Of a stretch of 64,000 nucleotides of DNA, positions 1 through 9,198 are shown piece by piece. The first letter of the stretch is position 1; each line of letters begins with the position of its first letter. The notes under the pieces are model-generated. The model had not been told where the DNA came from and did not search any database. It saw only the letters and a list, made by a program, of their open reading frames with translations. Where the stretch lies: NCBI RefSeq assembly GCF_000308835.1, contig NZ_BAGN01000422.1:1-64000 (forward strand). The letters are read 5' to 3'. This stretch comes from Nocardia vinacea NBRC 16497. Lineage in GTDB: Bacteria; Actinomycetota; Actinomycetes; Mycobacteriales; Mycobacteriaceae. The position numbers and the translations under genes are program-made.

Positions 1-151
1 TATCCCCTGTGTGCCTTGCGGGACTGAGTTTAGGTCGGTGTGCCTTTCATATGCAAGCACATCTGCACGATCGATTGTGCGTTCGCAGTTGGGTTTTCGC
101 GCCTGCTAATCATCCGCGAACCGGTGCGGACGCGGGGCTAATTCGGCGCGA

Positions 152-454
152 TCATTTCGCATTGATCACGACATCGGTGCTGTAGTGAACTTGAGTGCCG
201 GGCTCCACATATCGGTCGGCCGCGCAGCGCCAGGCCAGGAAATGCTCGGTGAAACGGTGTGCTTCGGCGGCCTCCTCGTCGATATAGACCTGGTAGAGGA
301 AAAACCGGTGCGGATCAACCCGGTCGGCGCACACATCGAATCGCAGGCAACCGGGTTCCTCGCGCACCGATGCGGCGGCGCTGCGACTGACCACATCGAG
401 GAATTCACCGCGGGATCCGGGTCGCAGCTTCAGGGAAGTGATACGGCTGAACAC
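152..454 (-). CDS. Antibiotic biosynthesis monooxygenase (ABM) domain protein
   Basis: A 100-residue single-domain protein with the dimeric alpha-beta barrel pattern of the ABM/YgiN family: an N-terminal strand, a central region with EPGCLRFDV, and a later FLYQVY strand followed by a helix containing EAHRFTEHF. Members are small cofactor-free monooxygenases or quinol-handling enzymes; the substrate cannot be told. The start is GTG at 454, preceded by TGGAGAA at a normal distance; a nearby ATG is out of frame. It is the distal gene of a same-strand run with the NAD(P)-binding protein just upstream (31 bp), so the two probably share a transcript and a redox role. Confidence 0.82.
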   Translation of the reverse strand: MFSRITSLKLRPGSRGEFLDVVSRSAAASVREEPGCLRFDVCADRVDPHRFFLYQVYIDEEAAEAHRFTEHFLAWRCAADRYVEPGTQVHYSTDVVINAK

Positions 455-485
455 GGCATGTTCTCCAATCTAGCGGCGAAAAATA

Positions 486-1181
486 TCAATCGGTAAGTGC
501 GGCACCGCCTTCGGCGACCGACTGGCTACCGATATCGGAGACCGCGCGCGTTACCGAAATGTCGCCTGCGACGAGCTCCAAAGTGGTGTGCGTGGCCTGT
601 GCCGCATGCAGAATTTCGGCGAGGACGGCGGCGACATCGGCCCGGGAGATGCTGCCGTAGGGCAGTGGTGGCGTGCTCAGCAAGACGCGGTCGGTCGCGG
701 CGGTATCGAGCAGCCGGCCGGGGCGCAGGATCGTCCACTCGAGATCGCGGGCGCGCAGATCGTCCTCGGCCTGGGTCTTGGCGTCGATATAGGCGGCCCA
801 GACCTCATCGGTGCCGGGGGCGGGCGGCTTACCCGCGCCCATCGTGGAGATCTGCACGAACCGCCGGACACCGGCCGCCTCGGCGGCATCGGCCAATAGC
901 ACCGAACCGCCCTTGTCCACCGTGTACTTGCGGGCCGTTCCGCTGCCCGCACCGGCGCCCGCGGCGAAAATCACCGCATCGGACCCCTTTACGACGGCGG
1001 CGAGTTCGGCCACCGTGCTGTGTTCGAGATCGAAGACGACCGGTCGTGCGCCGGTGGCCGCGACCTCGTCCGCATGGTCGGCATTGCGGATCAGGCTCTC
1101 GACCTCGTCGCCGCGCCTGGTGAGTATTTCGCCGAGCAGTAGCGCGATCTTCCCGTGTCCACCTGCGATGACGACGCGCAT
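486..1181 (-). CDS. NAD(P)-binding atypical SDR (NmrA/YwnB-like)
   Basis: A 231-residue protein with an N-terminal Rossmann motif VVIAGGHGKIA (residues 3-13), a DAVIFAAGAG segment typical of atypical short-chain dehydrogenases, and a YIDAKTQAEDDLR stretch carrying the Y/K pair followed by LEWTILRPG. This is the layout of the NAD(P)H-binding NmrA/SDR_a5 family (YwnB, YtfG relatives), often redox sensors or quinone reductases. The ATG at 1181 follows AAAGGA. It precedes the ABM monooxygenase gene by 31 bp on the same strand. Substrate unknown. Confidence 0.88.
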   Translation of the reverse strand: MRVVIAGGHGKIALLLGEILTRRGDEVESLIRNADHADEVAATGARPVVFDLEHSTVAELAAVVKGSDAVIFAAGAGAGSGTARKYTVDKGGSVLLADAAEAAGVRRFVQISTMGAGKPPAPGTDEVWAAYIDAKTQAEDDLRARDLEWTILRPGRLLDTAATDRVLLSTPPLPYGSISRADVAAVLAEILHAAQATHTTLELVAGDISVTRAVSDIGSQSVAEGGAALTD

Positions 1182-1225
1182 ATGGGGTCCTTTCAGAGTA
1201 GCGATCGCTTGCAGATCGCCGATGG

Positions 1226-1726
1226 TCAGCGTTCGGGTCCTCCGGGATTACACGATGCCTGGACGGTGGCCTGATAGCCCACGGCCGGACGCCAGGGTTC
1301 CAGATTCCAGCTCTCCTTGTTCGGCTGCACCATGCGGGCCCAGGCCCAGTGACAGACGAACTGGTCGCGCATACCGGGCGTATCGGCGTCGGGGGAGTCC
1401 GTGAGCACCTCCTGCCACGCCCGTTCCTCGGTACCGGGGAAGGCCTCGCGCCGCCCGGCCTCGGTGGGGTAGACCAGCAGGCGAGCACCGTCGACGCCCT
1501 CGGTCCAGCTGGTGTGGTCGATCAGCGGCATACCTGCGTAGGGGTCGACGCTCGGCAGCGCGGCAAGGGGGGTGGTGGATACGGGCGCGGCCGTGGGCGT
1601 CGTGGTGGTTGTCGCTACGGCCGACGGTGTCTCGTCGGTGCCGCACGCCGCGACGGCCGGGACCAGCGCGCCGCAGCACAGCAGCGCGGCACCCCATCGT
1701 GCCCATTCGGTATTCCGCTGGGTCAA
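1226..1726 (-). CDS. DUF2599 domain secreted lipoprotein
   Basis: A 166-residue protein with a lipoprotein signal peptide (hydrophobic residues 11-27, lipobox V-A-A-C with Cys28), then a Thr/Pro/Ala-rich linker (about residues 30-55) and a C-terminal domain with DQFVCHW, SWNLEPWRP and a CNPGGPER ending. These motifs are characteristic of DUF2599, found in mycobacterial and nocardial exported proteins of unknown function. The start is TTG at 1726, supported by GGGAGG 7 nt upstream; no in-frame ATG would keep the signal peptide. Two Cys in the domain could form a disulfide. It lies 44 bp upstream of the NAD(P)-binding gene on the same strand. Confidence 0.85.
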   Translation of the reverse strand: MTQRNTEWARWGAALLCCGALVPAVAACGTDETPSAVATTTTTPTAAPVSTTPLAALPSVDPYAGMPLIDHTSWTEGVDGARLLVYPTEAGRREAFPGTEERAWQEVLTDSPDADTPGMRDQFVCHWAWARMVQPNKESWNLEPWRPAVGYQATVQASCNPGGPER

Positions 1727-1857
1727 CGTCGATCCTCCCGCATGGTGTCCACCATCCGAGAGTAGTCATCGTGCGGCGGCGCAACAGCCATACCGGGATG
1801 TGGCAGCCCAGTGTTTTACAGCAATGACGGTTTATGGCAGTGACGCCGCAGCCACGG

Positions 1858-2124
1858 TCAGTGCCACAGCGAGCGGCACGGCAGTCGGCGCAATCCCGGT
1901 CGCACCTTGCTGTCGACCGTCACGGTGAGTCCGGCGTTGACCGCTGCTGAGGTGAATTCCCACGCCTCGGTTCGGGTGGCGGCGTATTCGAGAACGAGTG
2001 CGTCCTCGGGGGTCGGACCGTCGAAGTAGACGGTGACCCTTCGCGTCGGTGGATCTTGGATATCCATCGGATACACCGAGTTTCGCTCGGTGGAATCCAC
2101 TCCGGTTTTCACAGTGCCGTCCAT
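1858..2124 (-). CDS. Hypothetical protein, 88 aa
   Basis: Not recognised. The ATG at 2124 is chosen because AAGGAGA lies just upstream; a longer in-frame start at 2199 lacks a ribosome site. The product is soluble, with a strand-like RRVTVYFDG segment followed by an acidic EDALVLEYAATRTEAWEF stretch, and a basic tail. It resembles small actinomycete hypothetical proteins of about 70-90 residues but I cannot assign a family. It is divergent from the secreted lipase gene at 2405, with which it shares a 280-bp intergenic region. Confidence 0.55.
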   Translation of the reverse strand: MDGTVKTGVDSTERNSVYPMDIQDPPTRRVTVYFDGPTPEDALVLEYAATRTEAWEFTSAAVNAGLTVTVDSKVRPGLRRLPCRSLWH

Positions 2125-2404
2125 GCCACCGTCTCCTTCCGACCCGACTCGCCGCGTCGATAGGTGTGACGGTAAGTCGCGCACCATGGTGTCGAACATG
2201 GTCCGGTCGATCGGCTGGACATGTCACAGACGCGACACCTCGCGATCAGAGACAGTCACGAAGGCGCCGGACCGCCGACCACTGTTCGCGCATCCGAGAG
2301 TTGTGATTTCTCAAAACATTTCGCCTGCCCTTTGCCTTCGCGGCCATCGCAGTCGACTATGTTCGCAACGTTGGACCAAACTCTCTCCCGGAGGCAATAC
2401 GTCG

Positions 2405-3658
2405 ATGAGACAGGCCCTGCGTAGACCGATTTACGCACTCCGCGGCATGATTCGAGCGACCGGAAAACAGTCGCTGGCCATGACGATCGGTCTGCTGATG
2501 GTGCTGACGGCGACGGCAGGCGCCGCCCACACCACACCCCTGTATCCCGCCCCTGATCCCGACCCCTTCTATGCGACCCCGCCCGATCTGGCGGATAAGA
2601 AACCCGGTGATGTGATCGCGACACGGGTGATGCCCCCGCTGGCGATCTTCCCGGATACCACCGTCACCGTCGTGCGCTTCCGTTCCACCAGCTCCGAAGG
2701 TCAGCCGATCGCGGCGACCACAACGGTGCTCACTCCGAAGGCACACGCTCCTGACGGCCCCTTGCTCTCCTATCAGCACATCATCAATGGCCTCGGCGCC
2801 GAGTGCTCGGTATCGCGGGTGCTCTACACCGGCGATCCGAACCTCATCGTCCGAGAGGCGCCGGGCTGGAATGTGCTGCTCTCGCGTGGCTGGAGCGTCG
2901 CGCTGCCGGACCACCTCGGTCCGAATTTCGCCTACGGCGCGGCCAAATTGGGCGGCATGATCACCCTCGACGGCATCCGGGCGGTGAAGCAGGTCGCCGA
3001 ATTGCAGGTGCACAAGAGCCCGGTCTCGATGGTCGGGTACTCCGGCGGCGGCATGGCTACCGCATGGGCGGCCGCGCTGGCGCCCGAGTACGCGCCGGAC
3101 GTGGAGATCGCCGGGGCTGCGATGGGCGGTGTGCCGATGAATCTGGTGACCATGCTGGAGACGCTCGGCCTCAACTCGCATCCGGTCTTCGGGCTCGCGC
3201 TGGCGGCCGGACTCGGCCTGGAGCGGGAGTATCCCGACCGCTTCCCGCTCAGCGACCAACTCAACGAGCGCGGCCTCCTCGCACGGACTGCGATCGCCAA
3301 TAGCTGCACCAATGACATCCTGGCCGCGGGCGCGGGGCGCGGGGCACTGGACTTCGCGAAGTCGACCTCGATGATCAACGATGCCACCGCACGCGCGGTG
3401 GTCGAGGAGAACAGCCTCGAACTCTACGACGGCGTGCCGAAAACGCCGATCTTCGAATGGCATTCGCCGATCGACGGACTCATTCCCGTCGATGCGGTGG
3501 TGAATACCGATAAGCGCTGGTGCGCGGCCGGGGCGCGGGTGCAGTCCGAGCAGATCCCGGTACCCGACCATCTCACTGCCGCGGTCCTGGGCATTCCGGC
3601 GGCGCTGAATTGGTTGGACGCGCGATTCCGAGGGGAGGTAGCGCCGAGCAACTGTTGA
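2405..3658 (+). CDS. Secretory lipase (LIP family), first of tandem pair
   Basis: A 417-residue exported protein of the LIP secretory lipase family (alpha/beta hydrolase; relatives include Candida lipases and mycobacterial and nocardial triacylglycerol lipases). A signal peptide covers roughly residues 1-40 (MTIGLLMVLTATAGAA core). The nucleophile elbow GYSGGG has Ser213. The Asp of the triad probably lies in the SPIDGLIPVD segment and the His in PDHLTAAVLG near the C-terminus. The ATG at 2405 follows a GGAGG sequence; the reading frame is open upstream but without a plausible start. A second family member follows 262 bp downstream. Role: hydrolysis of host or environmental acyl esters outside the cell. 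Confidence 0.9.
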   Translation: MRQALRRPIYALRGMIRATGKQSLAMTIGLLMVLTATAGAAHTTPLYPAPDPDPFYATPPDLADKKPGDVIATRVMPPLAIFPDTTVTVVRFRSTSSEGQPIAATTTVLTPKAHAPDGPLLSYQHIINGLGAECSVSRVLYTGDPNLIVREAPGWNVLLSRGWSVALPDHLGPNFAYGAAKLGGMITLDGIRAVKQVAELQVHKSPVSMVGYSGGGMATAWAAALAPEYAPDVEIAGAAMGGVPMNLVTMLETLGLNSHPVFGLALAAGLGLEREYPDRFPLSDQLNERGLLARTAIANSCTNDILAAGAGRGALDFAKSTSMINDATARAVVEENSLELYDGVPKTPIFEWHSPIDGLIPVDAVVNTDKRWCAAGARVQSEQIPVPDHLTAAVLGIPAALNWLDARFRGEVAPSNC

Positions 3659-3920
3659 GAATGAGCACGAACAAACTGGTGCGATCCGGCGGATGCCGGA
3701 GCACGACCGAGCCGGATCCGTGTTGCTGGACAAGCGGATTCGGCTCGGATTGTTGCGATTCGGCGACGTGACACACACAACTCGGGCACGGCGGGGTATC
3801 CGCGCGAGTTCCCTCGGTTAGCCTGACTTTCTGGCCTCGGCACTCAGGGGCATTTCGGGGGTCGAAGGCACCAACCCGGGCGCCAGGGAAACCCGACGTC
3901 GCACCCTGGGGCGTGTGCCA

Positions 3921-5339
3921 ATGAAGTGCCTGCGTGTCATCGTTTTCGTGCTGTTGCTGGTGTGTCCGGTCGCGATAGGGGAGGCGTCGGCCGAACCGCC
4001 GCCCGCACCGGCGCCGCCCGCTATTCCCGGCCTGCCCGCATTGCCGATCCCGACCGATACCGGTTCGATATTGCCGGATCTGCAGCAGTTGATCGATCGC
4101 GTCATCCCGCCGCCACCGATCGCTGTCGGGCCGCACCTGTCCGGTCCGATGCAGGAGGCCACCACCCTGTCCCCAGCGCTGGCCGCCCTGCGCCAGGCCT
4201 CGGCGCCGAGCGCCATCGGCGATCCGATCTTCGACGCGTGGCCGGCGAATCTGGACGATTACGCGCCCGGCGAGCTCGTGGAGGTGCGCGATGTCAGCGC
4301 GACGGCCGCGCCGCTGGTGTTGGTGCCGACGCGGCAGGCGCTGCTACTGAAATACCGCACCACCGATTCGCGCGGCGCGGCCTCGTATGCCACTGCGACA
4401 TTGATCATTCCGGCCACCGCATGGCCAGGTCCGGGCGGCCGACCGGTCGTGGTGAACAACCTCCCGATCGATGCGCTGGGTCGGGACTGCACCCCTGGCT
4501 ACACCTTCTCGCACGGTTGGTCACGCAATACCAGCATCACCGACTTCCTTCCGCCCACAACGCAATTGGCGGCATTGCGCGGATACGCGGTGCTGATTCC
4601 GGATCACGAGGGACCGTGGATGGCCTACGCGGAGCCCTACGTCGCCGGACATGCGGTGCTCGATGCCATCCGCGCGGTGCGCGGATGGCGCCCAGATGAA
4701 TTCGGCGACAGCCGATTCGGTATGACCGGCTACTCCGGTGGCGCCATCGCCACCAAGGGGGCGGTGAAGCTGATCGACAGCTACGCCCCGGAATTGGCCG
4801 GATCGATCGTCGGTGCCGCGCTCGGCGGTGTGCCCGCCGACTACGAAATCCTCGGGCGCAGCATGAACGGCAACCTCGCCTCGGGGGTCTTCCTGGCCGC
4901 GACCTTCGGCGTCGGCCGGGAGCGCCCGGAGATCCTGGCCAGTATGAACAACCTGGCGCAGTGGGCGGCGACGTCACCGCTGAAAGACTTGTGCGGCAGT
5001 GTATTCGGTGCGGTCGGGTTGCTGATGCTGCCCATCGATATCGCCGCCAAGATCCCGGATCCGCTGCATTCCGAGGTCGCCACCGAGATATACGACGTGA
5101 CGCGCATGACGGGCATGAAGTCCGCGACACCGCTCTACATCTACAACGGTGAGCAGGAATTCTGGATTCCGGCCGAGGGTGCGCGCAACCTCTACCAGGA
5201 GCAGTGCGGCCTCGGTGTCTCGGCGGTGTATCGCAGCGTCCTCGGTGAACACATCATCGCAGGCGGGCTCGGCTATCCGGACGCGATGATCTGGCTGGAT
5301 CAGCGCCTGCAGGGGGTGCCGGCGCCCGATGAATGTTGA
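3921..5339 (+). CDS. Secretory lipase (LIP family), second of tandem pair
   Basis: A 472-residue exported lipase paralogous to the preceding gene. It has a signal peptide (residues 1-22, ending A-S-A), then a Pro-rich linker (about 23-65) not present in the first lipase, then the LIP domain with nucleophile Ser272 in GYSGGA, an acidic EFWIPAEGA segment and GEHIIAGGLG for the Asp and His. Both copies keep paired Cys residues (CTPGY, near DLCGS, C-terminal EC), consistent with extracellular disulfides. I use ATG 3921 rather than GTG 3915. The pair looks like an old tandem duplication rather than a recent one, since similarity is confined to the catalytic motifs. Confidence 0.9.
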   Translation: MKCLRVIVFVLLLVCPVAIGEASAEPPPAPAPPAIPGLPALPIPTDTGSILPDLQQLIDRVIPPPPIAVGPHLSGPMQEATTLSPALAALRQASAPSAIGDPIFDAWPANLDDYAPGELVEVRDVSATAAPLVLVPTRQALLLKYRTTDSRGAASYATATLIIPATAWPGPGGRPVVVNNLPIDALGRDCTPGYTFSHGWSRNTSITDFLPPTTQLAALRGYAVLIPDHEGPWMAYAEPYVAGHAVLDAIRAVRGWRPDEFGDSRFGMTGYSGGAIATKGAVKLIDSYAPELAGSIVGAALGGVPADYEILGRSMNGNLASGVFLAATFGVGRERPEILASMNNLAQWAATSPLKDLCGSVFGAVGLLMLPIDIAAKIPDPLHSEVATEIYDVTRMTGMKSATPLYIYNGEQEFWIPAEGARNLYQEQCGLGVSAVYRSVLGEHIIAGGLGYPDAMIWLDQRLQGVPAPDEC

Positions 5340-5400
5340 GAGATCTATGGCGATCAGCTATTAGTGTTGCAACTGGCACTCGGGTCGCGATTTATGACAC

Positions 5401-6462
5401 GTGACGGTTTTGAGTGGATCTGAACAAGCTAGAGCGATGGTGGGGCGCCACTATCGGATGTCCGACCATTACGAGGTCGGTCGGGAGAAGGTCCGCGAAT
5501 TCGCCCGTGCGGTTCGCGGCGTCCATCCTGCGCACTATTACGAAGAGGCGGCGTGGGAGCTCGGCTACGACGGGCTCGTCGCACCACCCACCTTCTCCTC
5601 GATCATCTGGCTGCTGCTCCAGCGCAAGATGTTCGATTCGGTGCTGACCGGCTACGACATCAGCCAGGTGCTGCATACCGAGCAGAGTATCCGGGCGCAC
5701 CGGCCGCTCGTCGCCGGTGATCAACTGCGCTGCGACACCTTTGTCGAATCGTTCCGGCAGTTCGGCGACATGGACTTCATGGTCATCCGGAGTCTGCTCA
5801 CCAACCAGTACAAGGAATTGCTGCAGACCGCGCACACCACCGTGGTCGCCCACACCGGCGCCGACGTCGCCACCGAACTGGTCACTGCGGTCGACGGCGT
5901 CATCATGAGCGGTGAGGCGCTGAGCCAACGTCAGGGCGCGACCCGGCGGCCGGAGCACGCGTTGGATGGCGGCATCGTCGAATGCTTCGACGAGGTGTTG
6001 CCCGAGGGCGGTGTGGACGAGCCTCCGGTGCGGGTGCCGTGCGGCATCGAGTTCGACGAGCTGCAGGTCGGTACCGAACTGCCCACCCGCGTCGTCCCGC
6101 TCTCACGCGGTGATCTGGTGAATTACGCTGGGGTATCCGGTGATTCGAATCCGATCCACTTCAGCGAGCATGTTGCGATCGCCGCGGGACTGCCCGGTGT
6201 GGTCTCGCACGGCCTGCTGACCATGGGTCTCGGCGCGAGCTATCTCACCGACTGGCTCGGCGATCCGGCCGCGATCACCGAATACGGTGTGCGGTTCGCC
6301 GGATTCGCCCCGGTCTCGGCCACCCGGCAGTGCGAGATCGAATTCCACGGCCGGGTCAAGTCGCTGGATCCGGATCGCCGCGCGGCGACCGTCGCGCTCA
6401 CCGCGGTCTCCGACGGTCGCAAGCTGTTCGGTCGGGCCAGCGCGGAGGTGCTGCTGCGCTGA
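5401..6462 (+). CDS. Fused HadA/HadB-type (3R)-hydroxyacyl-ACP dehydratase
   Basis: A 353-residue double hot-dog protein. Residues about 15-165 form the HadA/FAS1-dehydratase-like half (YEVGREKVREFARA, then LVAPPTF). Residues about 205-353 form the MaoC/HadB half with the hydratase-2 motif YAGVSGDSNPIH (Asp248, His253), so the active site is intact. In FAS-II of mycolic-acid bacteria HadAB heterodimers dehydrate 3-hydroxyacyl-ACP; this gene encodes both halves in one chain. GTG 5401 is used because the paralogue at 19482-20531 aligns upstream of later ATGs. It stands alone, without hadC or ribosomal genes nearby, so it may serve a specialised fatty acid pathway. Confidence 0.85.
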   Translation: MTVLSGSEQARAMVGRHYRMSDHYEVGREKVREFARAVRGVHPAHYYEEAAWELGYDGLVAPPTFSSIIWLLLQRKMFDSVLTGYDISQVLHTEQSIRAHRPLVAGDQLRCDTFVESFRQFGDMDFMVIRSLLTNQYKELLQTAHTTVVAHTGADVATELVTAVDGVIMSGEALSQRQGATRRPEHALDGGIVECFDEVLPEGGVDEPPVRVPCGIEFDELQVGTELPTRVVPLSRGDLVNYAGVSGDSNPIHFSEHVAIAAGLPGVVSHGLLTMGLGASYLTDWLGDPAAITEYGVRFAGFAPVSATRQCEIEFHGRVKSLDPDRRAATVALTAVSDGRKLFGRASAEVLLR

Positions 6463-6575
6463 ACCGAAGCTGGGCCGCAGATATTGGGGAATGTACTTGC
6501 AGATGTACGAATACTTGTGGAAATAGGGCATTTTGGTTCTAGAGAGTTGCGGCTATTTCATGGCAGACTCATCGA

Positions 6576-7517
6576 ATGCGTGCTTCGGAAGTGCGACATT
6601 CATTTTCCGGCAAGAACCCTGCCGCCGACGGTGGACCGACCGTGCTGCGGATGATGCTCGGCAGCCGGATGCGACGGTTGCGCGAGACCTGTGACATCTC
6701 CCGCGAAGATGCGGGCGAGGCGATCCGCGGTTCGCATTCCAAGATCAGCCGGCTCGAATTGGGGCGCACCGGTTTCCGGGAACGCGATCTACTCGATCTG
6801 CTTACGCTCTACGGGGTCACCGACCCGGAGGAGCGCGAGGAGTTCAAGGAGCTCGCTCGCCAAGCCAACGCCTCGGGCTGGTGGCATCGCGACAGTGATT
6901 GGCTACCGAAGTGGTTCGACACCTATCTCGGACTCGAGCAGGCCGCCAAGCTGATCCGCGGCTACGAGCCGAGGGCGATACCCGAGCTGCTGCAGACCGC
7001 CGACTATGCACGGGTATTGCTGGCCCTGGCGCATCCGGCCGAATCGGCGGAGGCGATCGCGCGGCGGGTCGCGCTGCGGTTGCGCCGTCAAGAGATCTTG
7101 CGCCGCCCGCATCCACCGCAGCTGTGGCTGATCGTCGAGGAGGCGGCGTTGCGTCGGCCGATCGGCGGGTCGAGGGTGTGGCGGGCTCAGCTCGAGTATT
7201 TGCGGCGCATCACCGAGGAGCCGCACATCACCGTGCAGGTGCTGCCGGATCATGTCGGCGGTCCGGCGTTGGCCGATGGTGCGTTCACCATGCTGCGCTT
7301 CGCCGAAGCCGATCTCCCCGACATCGTTTATCTGCAGCAACTCACCAGTGCGCTGTATCTGGACAAGACCGCCGACCTCGACGCGTATCGCGCGGTGGCC
7401 AATCAACTATCGGTGCACGCCGCGCCACCGGAGTACACCCCGGGATTGCTGCGCGCCCTGTACGAACGGCATCCGGAGACGCTCGATCACCCGGCCGCGC
7501 TGGGCGATTCGCGGTGA
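6576..7517 (+). CDS. XRE-family regulator with DUF5753 (Scr1-type) domain
   Basis: A 313-residue protein: an N-terminal HTH (about residues 28-85, with SREDAGEAIRGSHSKISRLE forming the helix-turn-helix) and a DUF5753 sensor domain (about 115-300; SGWWHRDSDWLP, then PELLQTADYAR and ITVQVLP). This architecture is abundant in streptomycetes and nocardiae and usually pairs with a DUF397 protein or, as here, a DUF574 methyltransferase immediately downstream. It probably regulates that gene. Several near-repeats of TACTTG lie in the 113-bp leader. Confidence 0.9.
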   Translation: MRASEVRHSFSGKNPAADGGPTVLRMMLGSRMRRLRETCDISREDAGEAIRGSHSKISRLELGRTGFRERDLLDLLTLYGVTDPEEREEFKELARQANASGWWHRDSDWLPKWFDTYLGLEQAAKLIRGYEPRAIPELLQTADYARVLLALAHPAESAEAIARRVALRLRRQEILRRPHPPQLWLIVEEAALRRPIGGSRVWRAQLEYLRRITEEPHITVQVLPDHVGGPALADGAFTMLRFAEADLPDIVYLQQLTSALYLDKTADLDAYRAVANQLSVHAAPPEYTPGLLRALYERHPETLDHPAALGDSR

Positions 7518-7652
7518 TGCGCCGAAAACAATAAGCGGGACAATCGAACTCGGCGCGGTGCGGTGCCACGTCGGGTTCGTCAAGTGCGTACGGTGTGATG
7601 CCGGATCTCATACGATAGGAACCGCACAGGTCCCGTGGACGAAGGTATTGAC

Positions 7653-8495
7653 ATGACCGACGATGCTGCGCCCCCGACTCGGCTCGACCGGGAGATCGAT
7701 CAGAGCAAACCGAGTATCGCCAGGGTCTATGACTATCTGCTCGGCGGTAAGGACAACTACCTCGTCGACCAGGAGATCGGTGATCACTTCAAGGTGAACC
7801 TGCCTGGTTCGGTGGCGATCGCCTTCACCAGCAGGCAGGCGCTGATCCGCGGGGTGCGCGATATGGCCCGTGCGGGCATGTGGCAGTTCATCGACTTCGG
7901 CAGCGGCTTGCCGACGGCCGACAATGTGCATCAGGTCGCGAAGCGGCACGCCGCCGACGCTCGGGTGGTCTACGTCGACAATGATCCGATCGTGCTCGCA
8001 CACGGTCGCGCGCTGCTGGCCACCGATAAGAACACCACGGTGATCCAGGCCGACGCTCGCGATCCCAAATCGATCCGCGACCATCCGGATGTTGTGCGGC
8101 TGATCGATTTCGACCAGCCCGTCGGCGTCATCTTCAGTTCGATCCTGCACCACTTCAACGACGACGAGGATCCGGCTGCTGTGGTGCGCTTCTGGAACGA
8201 CCAGATTCCTGCCGGCAGTCACGTATTGATCACGCACTTCCGATCCGGGCACAATCCGGAGACCAATGCGGCCGAACAGAAGCTGCAGGCCACCTTCGGC
8301 CGCGGCCGCTGGCGCGATACCGAGGAGATTCGCGTCCTCTTCGGCGACCTCGAAGTCCTCGAACCCGATATCGTCCCGTCGGCGCAGTGGCGACCGGACG
8401 TGGCGGCCGATGACGCAGCGTCGGTCGGCAGCTCCGGGCGCGAGCTCACCGTCTGGGAGCAGCTCATCGTCACCGGGCTGGCACGAAAGCCCTGA
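7653..8495 (+). CDS. SAM-dependent methyltransferase, DUF574/SAV2177 family
   Basis: A 280-residue protein of the actinobacterial SAV2177 methyltransferase family. Visible hallmarks: PSIARVYDYLLGGKDNY near the N-terminus, FGSGLPT (SAM site, about residue 85), VYVDNDPIV, and VIFSSILHHF. ATG 7653 is chosen since GAAGG sits 9 nt upstream; an in-frame GTG at 7635 is 18 nt further 5'. The substrate of this family is unknown. It follows the XRE/DUF5753 regulator by 135 bp, a recurrent pairing. Confidence 0.9.
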   Translation: MTDDAAPPTRLDREIDQSKPSIARVYDYLLGGKDNYLVDQEIGDHFKVNLPGSVAIAFTSRQALIRGVRDMARAGMWQFIDFGSGLPTADNVHQVAKRHAADARVVYVDNDPIVLAHGRALLATDKNTTVIQADARDPKSIRDHPDVVRLIDFDQPVGVIFSSILHHFNDDEDPAAVVRFWNDQIPAGSHVLITHFRSGHNPETNAAEQKLQATFGRGRWRDTEEIRVLFGDLEVLEPDIVPSAQWRPDVAADDAASVGSSGRELTVWEQLIVTGLARKP

Positions 8496-8515
8496 TACGA
8501 ATCACACCGAACTAA

Positions 8516-8530
8516 TGTCCCGGTGGGACA
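8516..8530. promoter_or_regulatory. TetR operator palindrome
   Basis: TGTCCC-GGT-GGGACA is a perfect inverted repeat with 6-bp arms, 20 nt upstream of the TetR start. A -10-like TAGACT (8539-8544) ends 6 nt before the ATG at 8551, which suggests a leaderless transcript whose -35 region lies on the left arm of the palindrome. Binding by the TetR protein would therefore block its own promoter. Inferred from position and symmetry. Confidence 0.55.
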
Positions 8531-8550
8531 ATAGGGCGTAGACTGCCGAT

Positions 8551-9198
8551 ATGGGTATCGACGACGAGGTCGACCTCGACGGACGTCGGCTGCGTACACT
8601 CCGCAGTCGCGCGGCAATGTCGCGCGCCGCATTCGACCTGCTCAACGAGCGTGGGTTGGGTTCGGTGGCCGTCGAGGACATCGCGGAACGCGCCGGGGTC
8701 ACCCGGCGGACCTTCAGTCGTCATTTCTCCTCCATCGAGGATGCCGTACTCGGTGAAATCGATCAGGACGTGCACCTGTTCAACGAGGCGCTGTGCCGTC
8801 GCCCCCTGAGCGAGCCGCCGCTGGTCGCCTACCGCAATGCCTTGCACGACTGGCTGGCCACCGAACACACCGGTGCGAAGGCAGCGCGCCTGGCCCGGCG
8901 CTGGGCGCTGTTCCAACTCTTCGAGGCGGAACCGACGCTGGCCGCGGGCTATCAGCGCATCCGACTCGAGGGGCAGCGCGAATCCGTGCGGATCATCGCC
9001 GCCAGACTCGATGTCGATCCCGCGGTGGACCACCGTCCGGAGGCAGCCGTCGCGGCCGGGACCGGACTGCTCATCGCTGCACTACAGGTCTGGGGCGCGG
9101 GTTCGGACACCGATGGACTCCCCGATCTCATCGACACATTCTTCGACACCCTTAACGGGCTGACAGCTGAATTCCAGAGCGAGGTGTCATCGTCATGA
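8551..9198 (+). CDS. TetR/AcrR family transcriptional regulator
   Basis: A 215-residue regulator. The N-terminal HTH (about residues 12-60) reads AAFDLLNERGLGSVAVEDIAERAGVT followed by RRTFSRHFSS, the classical TetR_N pattern; the rest is the helical ligand domain of the MftR/PF17754-like type. It ends in ATGA overlap with the Rv1733c-like membrane protein gene, so the two are co-translated. A perfect palindrome overlaps its promoter, suggesting autorepression. Ligand unknown. Confidence 0.92.
   Translation: MGIDDEVDLDGRRLRTLRSRAAMSRAAFDLLNERGLGSVAVEDIAERAGVTRRTFSRHFSSIEDAVLGEIDQDVHLFNEALCRRPLSEPPLVAYRNALHDWLATEHTGAKAARLARRWALFQLFEAEPTLAAGYQRIRLEGQRESVRIIAARLDVDPAVDHRPEAAVAAGTGLLIAALQVWGAGSDTDGLPDLIDTFFDTLNGLTAEFQSEVSSS

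Noticed and set aside
2357..3778. A 473-codon frame opposite the first secreted lipase
   Set aside because: Antisense open frame caused by high GC; no motif, while the plus strand has signal peptide and GYSGGG.
3812..3830. Iron-box-like GGTTAGCCT upstream of the second lipase
   Set aside because: Only about 13 of 19 positions fit the consensus as I recall it, and the outer bases are wrong.
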